From Apostichopus japonicus (Eukaryota; Echinodermata; Holothuroidea; Aspidochirotida; Stichopodidae): 64,000 bases of DNA. The position numbers and the translations under genes were made by a program. Positions 24,999 through 36,105 of this stretch are shown here, in pieces; position 1 is the stretch's first letter, and every line of letters begins with the position of its first letter. The notes under the pieces were generated by a model. It did not search any database, was not told the origin of the DNA, and saw nothing but the letters and a program-made list of their open reading frames with translations. Location: NCBI RefSeq assembly GCF_037975245.1, contig NC_092572.1, forward strand, positions 3,013,501 to 3,077,500, read 5' to 3'.

Positions 24999-25127
24999 TT
25001 GCCGAGCCGATGTGTGGTTGCAGGTTCCTCCACCACAAGTAAAGACGGATTTCACCTGCACGCTTTTCCAAAAGATGACAGAAAATCGAAGATTTTGGAC
25101 ACGACTCGTTCAAAACACTACACATAA
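24999..25127 (+). pseudogene. THAP zinc-finger domain, N-terminal exon relic
   Basis: In the frame from 24999 the sequence reads LPSRCVVAGSSTTSKDGF followed by HLHAFPKDDRKSK, then TAA at 25125. This matches the start of a THAP domain: M-P-S-x-C-x-V-x-G-C, then a short spacer and the F-x-F-P-K-D block. THAP domains are C2CH zinc fingers that bind DNA in transcription factors and P-element-type transposases. Two key positions are lost: the expected start ATG is TTG, and the second zinc cysteine is Ser. Nothing downstream continues the domain's later C and H ligands before the stop. A dead fragment of a gene or transposon; the promoter-like motifs upstream favour a gene. Confidence 0.55.
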
Positions 25128-25369
25128 CACAACGTTACGCGTGCTTGTGGGCCTATATTATTGCCAAATTACTTGTTATGACCACAGCCTAGGCCTTCTT
25201 GATGCAGCAAATTTTTGTTAATGGTTGCCTAATATTTTACACAATACTTACAACCAGTAGGATACTATATCTGCAATTTTTCTTTTGTGGTAAAACTGGC
25301 GTTGTGTTATGAATTTACGTAACAGTTGAGAGATACAATTACACGGGCTAGCCTGTTATGCAACATCCA

Positions 25370-25760
25370 TTAGTTAGTCACCAGGGGTCAAATTGTGAAA
25401 ACCCTGTAAACGCAGTATCTCAAAAAAGTAAGCTTGGGCAGATCGCATATTGTATATGTGTATGGACCAAGAAGCCTATAGTTTTTTGTGGAGGTCAATG
25501 GTCATTTTGGGTCACCAGGGGTCAAATGGTTGAAGCCTTGTAACAAGATATCTCAAGAAGGTAAGCTTGGGCAAACCTCATATTAGGTGTGTAGAAGTAC
25601 CACATTGATTACAACAAGCACATTGCTTTTGGTGGAGGTCGATGGTATTTGGGGTCATTAGCGGCCAAATTGTGAAAACCTTGTAAACATGCTATTGCAA
25701 GAAGGGAACAATGGACAAATCTCATACTTGGTTTGTAGATAAATCATATCATTGTTAAGG
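25370..25760 (+). repeat. Tandem repeat, ~3 units of ~125 bp (GGTCA modules)
   Basis: Three diverged units share GGTCA-GGGGTCA, AAATTGTGAAAACC(C/T)TGTAA, ATCTCAAGAAGGTAAGCTTGGGCA and TCATA. Related single units occur at 15890-16080. Noncoding repeat, cut by the MITE relic at 25788. Confidence 0.65.
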
Positions 25761-25787
25761 AGCCTGTATTGTTGCTTTTGGTCAAGG

Positions 25788-26065
25788 GCGGCGGAAGCAC
25801 TTTTAATCTGAGGGGGGGGGGGGCACCGACATCAAAGGGCACATTGCAGAAATTCGATTGGACTGATGCAGCCTTATATTTAGTACCCTTTATAACTCTT
25901 ATTGTATTATCTTATTTGCGTATACACATCACTCCATCAACGCCCACCCCCCCCCCCTGAAGGAAAATATGCATACTAGCACTGCAATATCCAATGTGCA
26001 AATTGGGAATCAAGGAACAAGTTTTCTTTTGAGACAAAATGAGGTGAAATCATGCAAGTTGCTAA
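25788..26065. mobile_element. Truncated copy of the 19481 MITE, inverted
   Basis: It begins with the same terminal repeat (CAAGGGCGGCGGAAGCA) and continues as the reverse complement of the right half of the 19481-20134 element, ending without the second inverted repeat. The poly-G and poly-C runs are present. It was probably truncated by the rearrangement that created the adjoining duplicated segment. Confidence 0.8.
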
Positions 26066-26173
26066 TGTATTGAAAGTTAATATAAAAGCTGTAAATGAAG
26101 AAATATTAGTGGTTTGATGTTCTGTTGTCATTTCCAAATGAGCTGATTTATTTTCTTCCTTTTGTTTGACCAG

Positions 26174-26257
26174 ACTTATAAAAATGGAAGAATCAGCCCT
26201 GCATTTAAAGGAAAAGGCGAGGATGCCTTAACACGCATAGAAGAAATCACATGCTAA
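26174..26257 (+). pseudogene. Duplicated terminal exon of the HYR-like gene
   Basis: The acceptor TTTGTTTGACCAG and the exon start duplicate those at 23095. In phase 0 it reads TYKNGRISPAFKGKGEDA followed by LTRIEEITC and TAA, so it is open for 27 codons where the upstream copy stops after nine. The flanking segment (26080-26690) is a duplicate of 22960-23610. It could be an alternative last exon or an unused duplicate; no other exon of the gene is duplicated with it. Confidence 0.45.
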
Positions 26258-26689
26258 AACTGGGTGATTATGATTTGCTGAAGTGAATGACAAAAATTCT
26301 ACACATGGATACGATTATTGTAAAGAGTGCAAACGATTAATTTGTACCACAATTTTATCTATGTTTTTGTAAAAGTGACACATGCTCAGCTAGTACATTT
26401 GATCATCGGTGGACTAAGTGAATTGTGATAGTTGAGTATGGCTGATATCTCCTGCAGGTTATCTAAACTTTGTTTCTCAGGGTCAATATAAGTGCTTTGC
26501 ACAAAGACATTTTTGGCACATACTTTGGATACAAATTAATATGTTGCACGACTGATAAAAAATCGTCTATTTTAACCTTGGATAAAAAAAAGGTTATGCT
26601 TAACTTAAAATGCATCTATGTTATCACGTGTCAGCATGTATCATACTAGAAGATTTCTTCTAAATAACCCACAAATACAATGGACAATG

Positions 26690-27250
26690 GATCATGTGAA
26701 GAACATCGTACCCGCGGCTTGCTTCGCAATTCAGAAAATCGGTCAGCTAAGCAGATTTCTCGACCAGAAATCCACAGAGAGGCTCGTTCATGCCTCCACC
26801 ACTTTTCGTTTGGATTATTGTAATAGTTTATAATATGGTTTACAAACGGGCGATATTTCAAAGCTAAAGCGAGTAGAGAATTCCGCTGCCCGTCTAGTGA
26901 CCCGTTCCAGGAAGCATGGTCTTATTTCACCGATTCTAAGCGACCTACACAGTCTTCCGATAGAATACAGTGTCAATTACAAATAGCAATGCTGACCTTC
27001 AAATCTCTTCATGGCGTGGCTCCTGCTTACATATCGGATCACATCAAAGAATAACGTTTCCGGCCGGTCTCTCCGCTCATCATCTGAACTTCTTCTACGT
27101 CACCCACATCACTCGAGGACCAAGTTCTACAGAGGTAGACGGTTTTCTGTCGCTGCTCCGGTTGTTTGGAACAGCTTACCTTCAGATCTCCGCAATTTGA
27201 ACAATCTTAATAGTTTTAGGAAGAATTTGAAGACTTATATTTTTGGTTCC
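26690..27250 (+). pseudogene. CR1-like LINE reverse transcriptase, C-terminal remnant
   Basis: Across frames the sequence shows the conserved tail of non-LTR reverse transcriptases: AHASTTFRLDYCNSL-type block, then ENSAARLVTRSRKH, ILSDLHSLPIEYSVNYK, LRSSSELLL and FSVAAPVVWNSLPSDLR with NSFRKNLKTYIF at the end. It is broken by a stop after CNSL (near 26833), more stops near 26985 and a frameshift near 27010. Only the 3' end is present, as usual for 5'-truncated LINE insertions. It is followed at once by the 3' hairpin (27244-27272) and an AGGTCA-rich tail. Confidence 0.85.
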
Positions 27251-27895
27251 TTGCTTTAGCAAAAGGAACCTATGTAGTCAGGTTGGCGTGCATGTGTGTC
27301 TGGACTAAAGATCTGCCATATGGAGAAGATGTGCCCTATTGTTTTTGGTGCCCACAAAGGTCAGTTATGGTCCAAAAAACGAAAATATTAAAACTACAAT
27401 AACTCCCAGTGCCAATGTGTGACAAAGTTGATATTTTTGGGACAAGTTGTGAACTGGTTAGACCGTTAGGGGAACATTTTGAAATTTATCATTCATGTGA
27501 TCCGAGGTCACCAAAGGTCAATTAATGATAAAAACCTAGTATTTTTGTGATAACTTGAGAACGAATTGTCCGATAGGGTTGGGAGTTGCTATGATGTAAT
27601 CCAATTGTTGACCCACATCTGGGTAACCCTTGACCTCAATTTGACCTCTGGTAACCTTTAAGTGTTTTGGGGATTTTTACAGTTTCGATGCTATTTTCAG
27701 ATACATGTCAAAGGTACCTTCTGATCATAAATGTCAATTGGTTGATCCCAGCTGTGTGACCTTCGTGTGCGAAGTTATACGACGTCAAAGTTAATTTCAG
27801 ACATTTAATGCAATAGCTCCCAGCAGTGCCAAGGTGTGCCACAGTTGATATTTTTGGACAAGTTGCAAATGGTATAGGGGTATATTTTCAAACTG
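27244..27895 (+). repeat. LINE 3' tail: hairpin plus AGGTCA-rich module
   Basis: It starts with GGTTCCTTGC-TTTA-GCAA-AAGGAACC, the same stem-loop as at 8440, and then carries the module seen at 11630-12960, including a DR4 pair (27505-27520). Its position directly behind the reverse-transcriptase remnant supports assigning the AGGTCA-rich family to LINE 3' UTRs. Confidence 0.65.
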
Positions 27896-28496
27896 TGTAC
27901 ATAATAACACAATAATAATAATAAAGATAGAGTTTCAAAGCACAACTTTCTCTTCCTTGTCTACTTTCCATTATTTTAACAACTGGCTAATTAGGATGCT
28001 TTGGATCGTAACAAAAAAATGTATTTTCATAGAATTCCTATGGCACATTAATCAGGCACACTTGACGTGAATGTGGTGAGATGTGGTGGAATGTTATTTC
28101 ATATCTTCCATATCCATTCATCAACATTTCACACTCTCCTGATCTTTAGTAATAGAGGATAGAATGTGTATAGTAGGGGTAAGGCACAAACTTTGAAGCC
28201 AGTGGGACATGAATATAACACTGATTTGGTGTAGAAAACCACAAAATTAACCAAGGACTTTCCAAATTGACAAAAAAATATCACTATTAACCCTTGTGTA
28301 GTAACTATAGTATTATCGTTTACATTTAAAGAACCTGGCAGTAACGTCTTTGCAGGATATTCTTCAGATGCTAATTGAAACTAAAATAGACTAAGGAGAC
28401 ATTTTAAATAGACAATTGAACATACATCTACATTGACCTGTGAATTGAACTATGGATAGAGCCAAAGTAAAAGAAAAGTGAGATGAATGGAAGACA

Positions 28497-28680
28497 GGGG
28501 CGGATCAAGGATTTTGAGAAAGGGGGGGGCCGACATCCCGATGGTAGCACTTTAGTGATCTGCGTCCTGGGGGAAGGGTCTAGGGGTTTGGTTAATTGTG
28601 AGTGCTTAGATGCAAAATGGTGAAACATTTCGCCAAAAACTAGAAAAACCAGAAACGTTGCAGACACGCTTTTTTTGTGC
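28497..28680. repeat. G-run repeat fragment (CAGGGGCGGAT type)
   Basis: It starts with CAGGGGCGGATCAAGGATTTT followed by a G run and TGCAAAATGG. A related fragment lies near 8560-8650 (GGGGAGGGG... AGATGCAAAATGGGG). Probably relics of a DNA-transposon family; the second end was not found. Confidence 0.4.
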
Positions 28681-28770
28681 ACATATATTTTCTCGATAGA
28701 CACATATTTAACAACGCTCAGCAGTGCATGTAGAGCACTACAATGGATACACTATGATTGTGTCGATTCG

Positions 28771-30390
28771 TTTTTTATTATCTCAATACATTACATGTAT
28801 AGAGATATTGTAACAGTAAGTGGGACTCTCTCTTCTCTTAAAAATTTTTCAGCGTCTTCATACAAAGTTCTTTTTCTCTGGAATTTCCAGAGCAAGCATA
28901 TATCGTATAGGCCAACAAAAGTTACTATTTTTTATTCCAGAATTGTATCTCATTCTATGACTTTTTCACCGATTTATGTCCAAATTTGGCCAAATCCCTC
29001 TGAAAAACAGTTGAAATGAGGCCTTTTGCACACGCTCCAAAACTTGTTTGTTTCAATGTTTTTGATGATTAAGCCCCGCCTCCAAGTCTTGTGTAGCAGA
29101 TTGGCTATGACTCAAGCCCCGCCTCCAAGTCTGGTTTGTAGCAGATTGGCTATGCCTCATGGCAGCTACATGGTAGATATACGAAAATGGTCACCCTCAC
29201 GACCAATGCACACTAATTCCATATACACATTGTTGTGCATTTAATTTATATTAGGACTTCGTCTGTTTATAGCTCCATGGTTTTAGTAATATCAATTTAA
29301 GGATTGTTCTTTTGTTCAGGTAGTTTTTCAGAGCAAGAGTCATGATAAGTTTGTTTGATTGCCCATCAGGTATTTTGTATAATTACGTATACACTTTGCT
29401 GTGCTGCTGAAGGCTACAAGTTTAGGCTAGGCCTTATGCATTCTATATTAGGCCTTCATTTAGTAATAGCCACATTAGCATTGTACTGGTGGTGTTCAGG
29501 CAGTTTTGGGCCATGGTACAGCAAGTTTGTTTGATTGCCTTACAGTGTGTTTTAATTTTTAAGTTTCCAACTTATATATTAACTGTGACTCCATAAATTT
29601 AACATAATGTTAATGGGATAATACAACAACTATTCATTTGGAACAGAGTGTATATTGTGCATTTCTAGAATGAAGCATCATTATGAATTAACAGCTTGTT
29701 TGGTATATTTCTTTAACCCCCCCCCCCAAAAAAAAGAAAAGAATTAAAAACGAAAATTATAATCTATCACATTTTATTTTCACTGGAGTATGTATAAAAG
29801 AGGAGCCGGCCATAGCATTACAACTTTTATAAGACTATAAAAATTGGATAAGGTTATGTCTTACTTATAAGGATATAATAAGGTTATAAGAAGTATGTTT
29901 AGCTTTCTTTTGAACCTGTGATGTTTGACATCAAATATACAAAGAATTAAAAGAAAATACTAAAATGGAGAGGAACTGGGGTGGCTATTAGGGGAGGAGG
30001 AGGCCACCCATCACTTTCAATTTAAAACTTATATTCTACATATGTACATTATTTTTTCCAAGTCATAAATCCACGAAATCTTTATGTCAAAATTATTGAG
30101 ATGGAAAAACGTGGGTTGTTTTGATAATTGGAAGTGTACACAGTTTTGATGGTAGTCACCACTACAGTCTACAGTAACATACAGTAGGTCGATAGGCCTA
30201 GCTTTCTCAAGGCGGGCATCAAGAATATGGTCGAGTTGTTCGCCTCTTCTTATTTGACTGTTGTCATTGACGTCAAACTATATGACCAAAAATATTATAT
30301 ATATTGATATTGATAATTGTAGAGACAGAGCAAAGATAAGAAACTAGGAATCGAAATTAGAACTTCCAGTATTGAGATACTGCGTCATTG
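28771..30390 (+). repeat. Unclassified ~1.9-kb repeat, copy B (shortened)
   Basis: Same start (TATCTCAATACATTACATG) and end (GTATTGAGATACTGCGTCATTGATG) as copies A and C, with internal deletions and rearrangement after about 29040. It is followed directly by copy C: the junction near 30391 reads TTGATG then TTTTTTATCTCAATAC, head to tail. Confidence 0.75.
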
Positions 30391-30393
30391 ATG

Positions 30394-32333
30394 TTTTTTA
30401 TCTCAATACATTACATGTATAGAGATATTGTAACAGTAAGTGGGACTCTCTCTTCTCTTAAAAAAATTTTCAGCGTCTTCATACAAAGCTCTTTTTCTCT
30501 GGAATTTCCAGAGCAAGAAAATATCATATAGACCAACAAAAGTTACAATTTTTTATTCAAGAATTTTATCTCATTCTATGACTGTTTCACCGATTGATGT
30601 CCAAATCGGACCGAAAAACGATTGAAACAGACCGTTTTTGCACACGCTCCGAAACTTGTTTGTAGGGAACTTTTGCCCACGTTTTCCTGCTCAATTGTTA
30701 ATTATTATTCGATGTCTATGGTTTATTATGGGCACGTGACATATTACTTCTCAGCGATTGGTTTGTTATCTGCAGTTTTATGTTTTATGAAAGAGAATAG
30801 AATAAGATTGTCTTTTAACAGTGGTATCGTCTAAGATAAGGTCCTATTTATTATATTTGTTATTAACATTTTAAACTTCCATTTTTTTTTTACAGGTAGG
30901 TATGAATAAAAATTTTACTAGCGGTAAATGACATTTTATGGCTTTTATTTGCTTAATTTGATGTTTAAATGATTTTTCTTTCTTAAAACAACACTGAGCT
31001 TCCGCCCCTACTTTTAGTAAAAAGGTTCGTTTTTGATGATTAAGCCCCGCCTCCAAGTCTGGTTTATAGCAGATTGGCTATGACTCATGGACAGCTACTT
31101 GTTAGATATACGAAAATGGCTACACTCGCGACCAATTTTCTGTACTGTAGTTAGGTACGCAAGGTGTAGTGTATTGCGTGCTAAATGCATATACACATTG
31201 TGTACTTTTGAATTTTGCGTAGTGCATTTAATTAATATTAGGCCTTCGTTTTTGTAACATACATTTAAGGATAGTACTGGGGTTCAGGTAGCTTTTCAGA
31301 GCAAGGGCCATGATAAGTTTGTTTGATTGCCCTTCATGTATTTTTGTATAATTACGTTCACACATCGTTGTACTTCTGAAGGCTACTTAGGCCTAATGCA
31401 TTTACAAAATATATATAGGCCTAGCCTAAGCCTATTACTATTATTAGGCTTTCAGCGATAGCCACATTAGCATTGTACTGGTGTTCAGACAGCTTTTCCT
31501 AGGAAGGACCAGGGTAAGTTTGTTTGATGGGTACGTATAAAAGAGGAGCCTGCCATAGCATCACAACATTTATAAGACTATAAAAATTGTATATGGTTAT
31601 GTTTTATTTTTAAGAATATAAGATGTATTAGGTTATAAGAAGTATGTTTAGCTTTCTTTTGAACCTGTGATGTTTGACATAAAATGTACAAAGAATTAAA
31701 ATAAAATAAAATGTAGAGGAACTGAGGTGGCTATTAGGGGAGGAGGAGGCCACCCATCACTTTCAAATAAAAACTTGTAATCTTCTTTTACATTATTTTT
31801 TCCAAGTCATAAATCCACGAAATCTTTATGTCAAAATTATTGAGATGGAAAAACGTGGGTTGTTTTGATACTTGGAAGTGGACACAGTTTTGATGGTAGT
31901 CACCACTACAGTCTACAGTAACATGCAGTAGGTCAATAGGCCTAGCTCTCAAGGCGGGCGTCAAGAATATGGTCGAGTTGTTCGCCTCTTCTAATTTGGC
32001 CGTTGTCAATGACATCAAACTATATGACCAAAAAGTCCAACAGAGTCTGACCCAAGATGAAGGATACCACATAAAAAACAAGTTCTTAGGTATTCTATGA
32101 CATTACTAAACCTTGCAACGTCGTTCTTTCGACAAACAGGCAATGAGCGCTAAGGGCACCACTAGCAGGATAAAGTGTAACCTGCAGAGACTTTTCGTGG
32201 CAAAGTAGCTTAAATGCAAGTTATATATTTGTTGTACCATGATTGATATTGATAATTGTAGAGACAGAGCAAAGATTTGAAATTAGGAATCAAAATTAAA
32301 ACTTCCAGTATTGAGATACTGCGTCATTGATGC
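30394..32333 (+). repeat. Unclassified ~1.9-kb repeat, copy C (intact, MITE-free)
   Basis: This is close to copy A along its whole length. It lacks the MITE and keeps the single ATTGATAT target at about 32243-32250. Conserved landmarks include AGCCCCGCCTCCAAG, GGCACGTGACATATTAC and AGGCCTAG-rich segments. Short frames differ among the copies, so it appears noncoding. Confidence 0.75.
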
Positions 32334-32826
32334 TCTTGTTTCTTTTGTGCGAAAATTATGACACCAGATTCACCCAAGAAAAAACATAAAACAAAATATA
32401 TTCAATTATAATATGATATAATATATAATATGATAATTATGATATACTTAGCCAATACGGAGGTTTTCCACAACGCCCGGCGCGCTGTAATGTTCCCCCC
32501 AACCCCCACTTCGCCCGCGTGATTATTTTTCCCAGGAAAGTTGTGGGCAAGGGCTTACCAAACTGCTATTTCGGATAATGTGTCAGTGAAAAAAACTTTC
32601 TGCCTCTTGTTTCCCGCTGTTAGCATCACTAAGGGATCGGCAGCAGCCGATTACCACTGGGAGAGCACCCGTTACCTATTTTCTTAACCTTAACTTTGAA
32701 CACATTTTGCAAATTCCCGAGGACCTGATTTGCCCACAGCCTTCCTAGAAATTAAAATAACAGCGTGATAACAACTTGCAAGTATAAGCAATTCCTCGAA
32801 ACGTACTAGGAAGAACAGGAAATGGA

Positions 32827-33138
32827 TCACTGTAGAGGATTTACAAAGCTCATCCTTCGAGGGTGGCAAGTAGCATATTCATCCACAATCTCTTCATAAT
32901 CCAAAGGTATGTCCCTATGTACAAAGAGCATCATCAACGCATTTAAACGATCCTCCGTCATCGTGCTGCGGTACCTATTTTTAATATGGCGAAGAGATGA
33001 GTTACTACGCTCTACACTGGCACTTGTGACGGGGGTGATTAATAACAACATCATCATGGTATGGACGTTTGGAAACAGTGATGGACTGCATTCGCCCAGA
33101 CTGGCCTTTAGTGTTGAAGGTTTGTCGACTGCTGCTCC
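32827..33138 (-). pseudogene. hAT transposase C-terminal dimerisation region
   Basis: On the - strand, after a good acceptor (CGTCTTTTCAG, exon from 33138), the frame reads to LFPNVHTMMMLLLITPVTSA, then SVERSNSSLRHIKNRYRSTM and TEDRLNALMMLFVHRDI. This is the hAT C-terminal dimerisation motif, with the hallmark A-S-V-E-R-S and R-L-N-x-L. Hydrophobic residues of this region pair transposase subunits. It belongs to the transposase upstream (33606-34912), but the part that normally links them, roughly 200-300 residues including the third catalytic acid, is not present in recognisable form in 33139-33605. That gap may be an intron plus an internal deletion. Confidence 0.75.
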
Positions 33139-33605
33139 TGAAAAGACGAAATGTTGATCTCATGATAGGTAGGCTATGCATGTACTTCAATTATTATCTG
33201 ATGGTTGTTGCGACAGAGCAGCAGGAGCTCCGCACTGCTTCACACCGAACTCAGAAGTTGCGCAGCTACTCCAGCTCTTATACTATGCGCCGGTGCACCT
33301 GATTGAAATACACAGACAATAGCAGCCAGCAGCGTCGCCCTTTGTACGTCATTTCGTCCGTCGAATCCTCGCTTCGCCGGTGACGTACGGAGACGGGCAT
33401 TTTTTTTAGCAGTAGGCACTATCCCTAAATAACCTATTGTATGTGGGTTTCTACGCAGAAGTTGGCAGATTTACCTGTTTGCTGTGTTAAATACTTTGTG
33501 TAGCTTAGCCTAGTATTTACGGGTTCCGGAAGCCAACTGAAGCTGGTCGAGAAACCCCGATATCACGTGTGATCTTGGATGAACAACGCGATCACTGGAC
33601 TCCTT

Positions 33606-34915
33606 TTACATGTTCAGACTCCAGCACGTGCGCCCATTTGATTGTCGAATGCTCCTCAACTGATCTCTCACGATACTAATATGTTTATACGCATCGACCG
33701 CATCCATTGAATTGCCTTGGAGAGACTGACTAAGTGATTTTGTGAAACCAAAGAGATATGAGGCCGTTTGAAATGCAGCGATGAAGGTAGGGCTTTTTAT
33801 CTGATGGAGTAAGCCATTGGCCTCAGTTTTTGACTTGGCATCCCATGTCCTGCCACCTTGGTTCGTGGAAATGGTTTCCAGACACAGAAGAAGTGGTTGG
33901 TATAAATCTTCGAAATCACTGAATGCGGTATGTCGCTCCACCCACCTAGTCTCACACATGGGTTTGATTTTCTTCTTTGCCGCTTGAAATTGAGGATTAT
34001 CAGGGGCGGGTTGCATCTCGTCGTTCTCCTCACTCTCTTCACCACATTCGCTTATTTCATCATCAATGGAGCTATCATCTTCTGAATCACTACTATCAAC
34101 CTCACTTTCAGCCCCACTATCTTCAGGGCTAGCAGTCTTCTCGCTCACATTGACAATGCTCTCTTCAAATGTTCGCTGTCGTTTCGGGGAACATTTAAAG
34201 AATATACCAACGGACTTCAGTGCACATACCATGTTATGAATTTCTGGGACTTTACAGGCATGAGACAGCCACAAATTAAGCTCATGGCTGGCGCAATGAT
34301 AATATGTCGCTCTTGGGGAGACTTTTTGAAAATGTTTCGCACATCCATTGTGACACCCCGCCATGTTTGCTGCACCATCGTATGTTTGTGCCCTGCACAA
34401 TGTTGGGTCCAATCCGACATGCTGCAATGATTGTAAGATCCGATCACAAATTACTTTGCCCGTGCAGCTTTCACACTCTATGAAGTCTTTTAATTTTTCA
34501 ACAGGCTCTCCGTTTTTCAAGAAGCGGACAACAAGGCCGATTTGTTCCCAGTTCGAAATATCTGTTACTTCATCTGCGGAGATACCATAAAACCCGCTGC
34601 TATCTTTTATCTGTTCTACCAATGTCTTTTGAATATACTTCTTGATACAAAGGAGTAATTCGTTCTGAGATGTTTTTGACATATATGTTGCATTACGAGC
34701 ACATGCTTCCTTATGTATTTGCAGGTCTGTGTCACCAGCATCGATATGTAGATCAATTAGAGCCTTGAAATTGCCCTTATTGTGGGTCCCCTCCATAGTA
34801 TCGTCATCTCTGTGGCCTCTCAATGAGATCCCTTGTCGTCCACATAACTCAATGCATTTGATAACAGAAATAATAAACGATCTGTTGCGTTTCACCAGCT
34901 TTGCTTGCTGAGCTG
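33606..34915 (-). pseudogene. hAT/ZMYM-type transposase core (DUF4371-like, RNase-H fold)
   Basis: The 429-codon frame carries typical blocks of the ZMYM1-like hAT branch: GRQGISLRGHRDD, GNFKALIDLHIDAGD, QNELLLCIKKYI, then YGISADEVTDISNWEQ with the likely first catalytic Asp (residue ~108), and QTYDGAANMAG with the second (residue ~173). YHCASHELNLWLSHA and CETRWVERHTAFSDF follow. An acidic Ser/Asp/Glu-rich stretch (residues ~255-292) sits between the catalytic blocks. It is the continuation of the 34892-36105 exon but lies in another frame, with a frameshift near 34915 where DYQLS should run into QQAKLVKRN. It ends shortly after DAYKHISIVRDQLRSI, so the third acid and the C-terminal part are missing. 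Confidence 0.85.
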
Positions 34916-36105
34916 ATAGTCAATCATCATTGATGGATTGTTCATTCTCTCAATAAATCCATCCATAAGAGCCTTCGAGTTTTGATGGTAATGGACTCCA
35001 CCACAGTGCTTGATTAAATCTGATCTGGCGTCTTTCCAATTCTGATACGGACTTGTGATAAGTTTTTTGGCCCTCGTCCCACGACTAGATGATATGGGGA
35101 AGAGAACGCAGCTTAAACAATACAGTCCATCGTCAGCTTTTGAGTAGCATAAAAAATCATGTGACTCAAACCATTCCTTACAGCAATAGCGTTGTTTTAC
35201 ACCTCGTTTCTCACCTTTGTCGTTATATTTTCTAGGAGGAAACTTGAAGGCCCTTTCTGGCTCCCGGTGATCTATGAGCCAGAGTTTGTTTTCATCAGTA
35301 ATAGAGCTGCATATAACACGAATAACATCACTAATGTCTGTAACCAGTGCATGTGTGTTAATTCCTGTACTGTCCGGTGTGACTCCTGTACTGGTGACGG
35401 ATGGGGCTTGCACATTGTGTTCTACTTGCTTGATAGGTCCCATCTGTGATGTTACCTCGTTTTGCGGAGCAGAGGCTGCATTATCCTCAACGAATGTGCG
35501 TTGCTTCTTGGTTGGTGGTGTAGAAAAGTATCTGGATAATTTTGATTGATGAATGCCTTTTGAATGACATTTTGTTGAAAGCTGCTCTTTCGGAGGTTGC
35601 TCGGAGTTAGGACTCGATGATATCACCAATGGTACTACATGATTTGGTGTAAATGTTGTATCTGGTGTAATATCCATTACTCCATCACATGACCACATGA
35701 CAACTATCTCAGTACTTGGCAATGGAAACTTATCTTGAACATACTGCCTAAGGGGGTGTATTCTTACATGAAGAAGAGATCTATGAGAGTAATTGCTAAC
35801 TGTTGGGTAGACAGATACAATATCCGTTTGCAGAATTGTGCTTAGTGCAAAAATATGTAACATCGAACTCCACCGCTTTGGTATTGCAGTTTTTTCCGCT
35901 TCATTTTGGATTGCGTCAATCAATGTTGTGGTACTAAGCAGTTTACTTGAATCTGGCCCTAACAGGCATTGCCACAGTACATTAACTGGATCATTGATTG
36001 ATTGGGCTACATTAACTATATGTGGATGATTTGCGTAACTATGCATATTGTTGACTAACTCTGCAGCAGTAGAAACCCGCAACTCTGTAGCCAAACGTTC
36101 GTCAC
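34892..36105 (-). CDS. OTU-like / TTF zinc finger part of the hAT transposase gene
   Basis: The exon begins at acceptor ATTAACAG (- strand, first base 36105) in phase 1 and joins the OTU catalytic-Cys exon (36990-37182) to read LLNG-DERLATELRVSTAAELV, the usual continuation of OTU domains. The NHVVPL motif (near 35640) sits where the catalytic His of OTU cysteine proteases is expected. Downstream is a Ser/Thr/Pro/Gln-rich linker (about residues 160-250). A TTF-type zinc finger region follows (KQRYCCKEWFES, DDGLYCLSCVLF, then WKDARSDLIKHC), known to bind DNA in this hAT branch. The frame ends in TGA by a frameshift near 34915. OTU proteases cleave ubiquitin-like modifiers; activity here is not shown. 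Confidence 0.8.

Noticed and set aside
25769-25960. Short + strand frame with a hydrophobic segment
   Set aside because: It lies inside the truncated MITE and crosses its G run; the inverse copy at 19880-20074 shows that the same frame is only element sequence.
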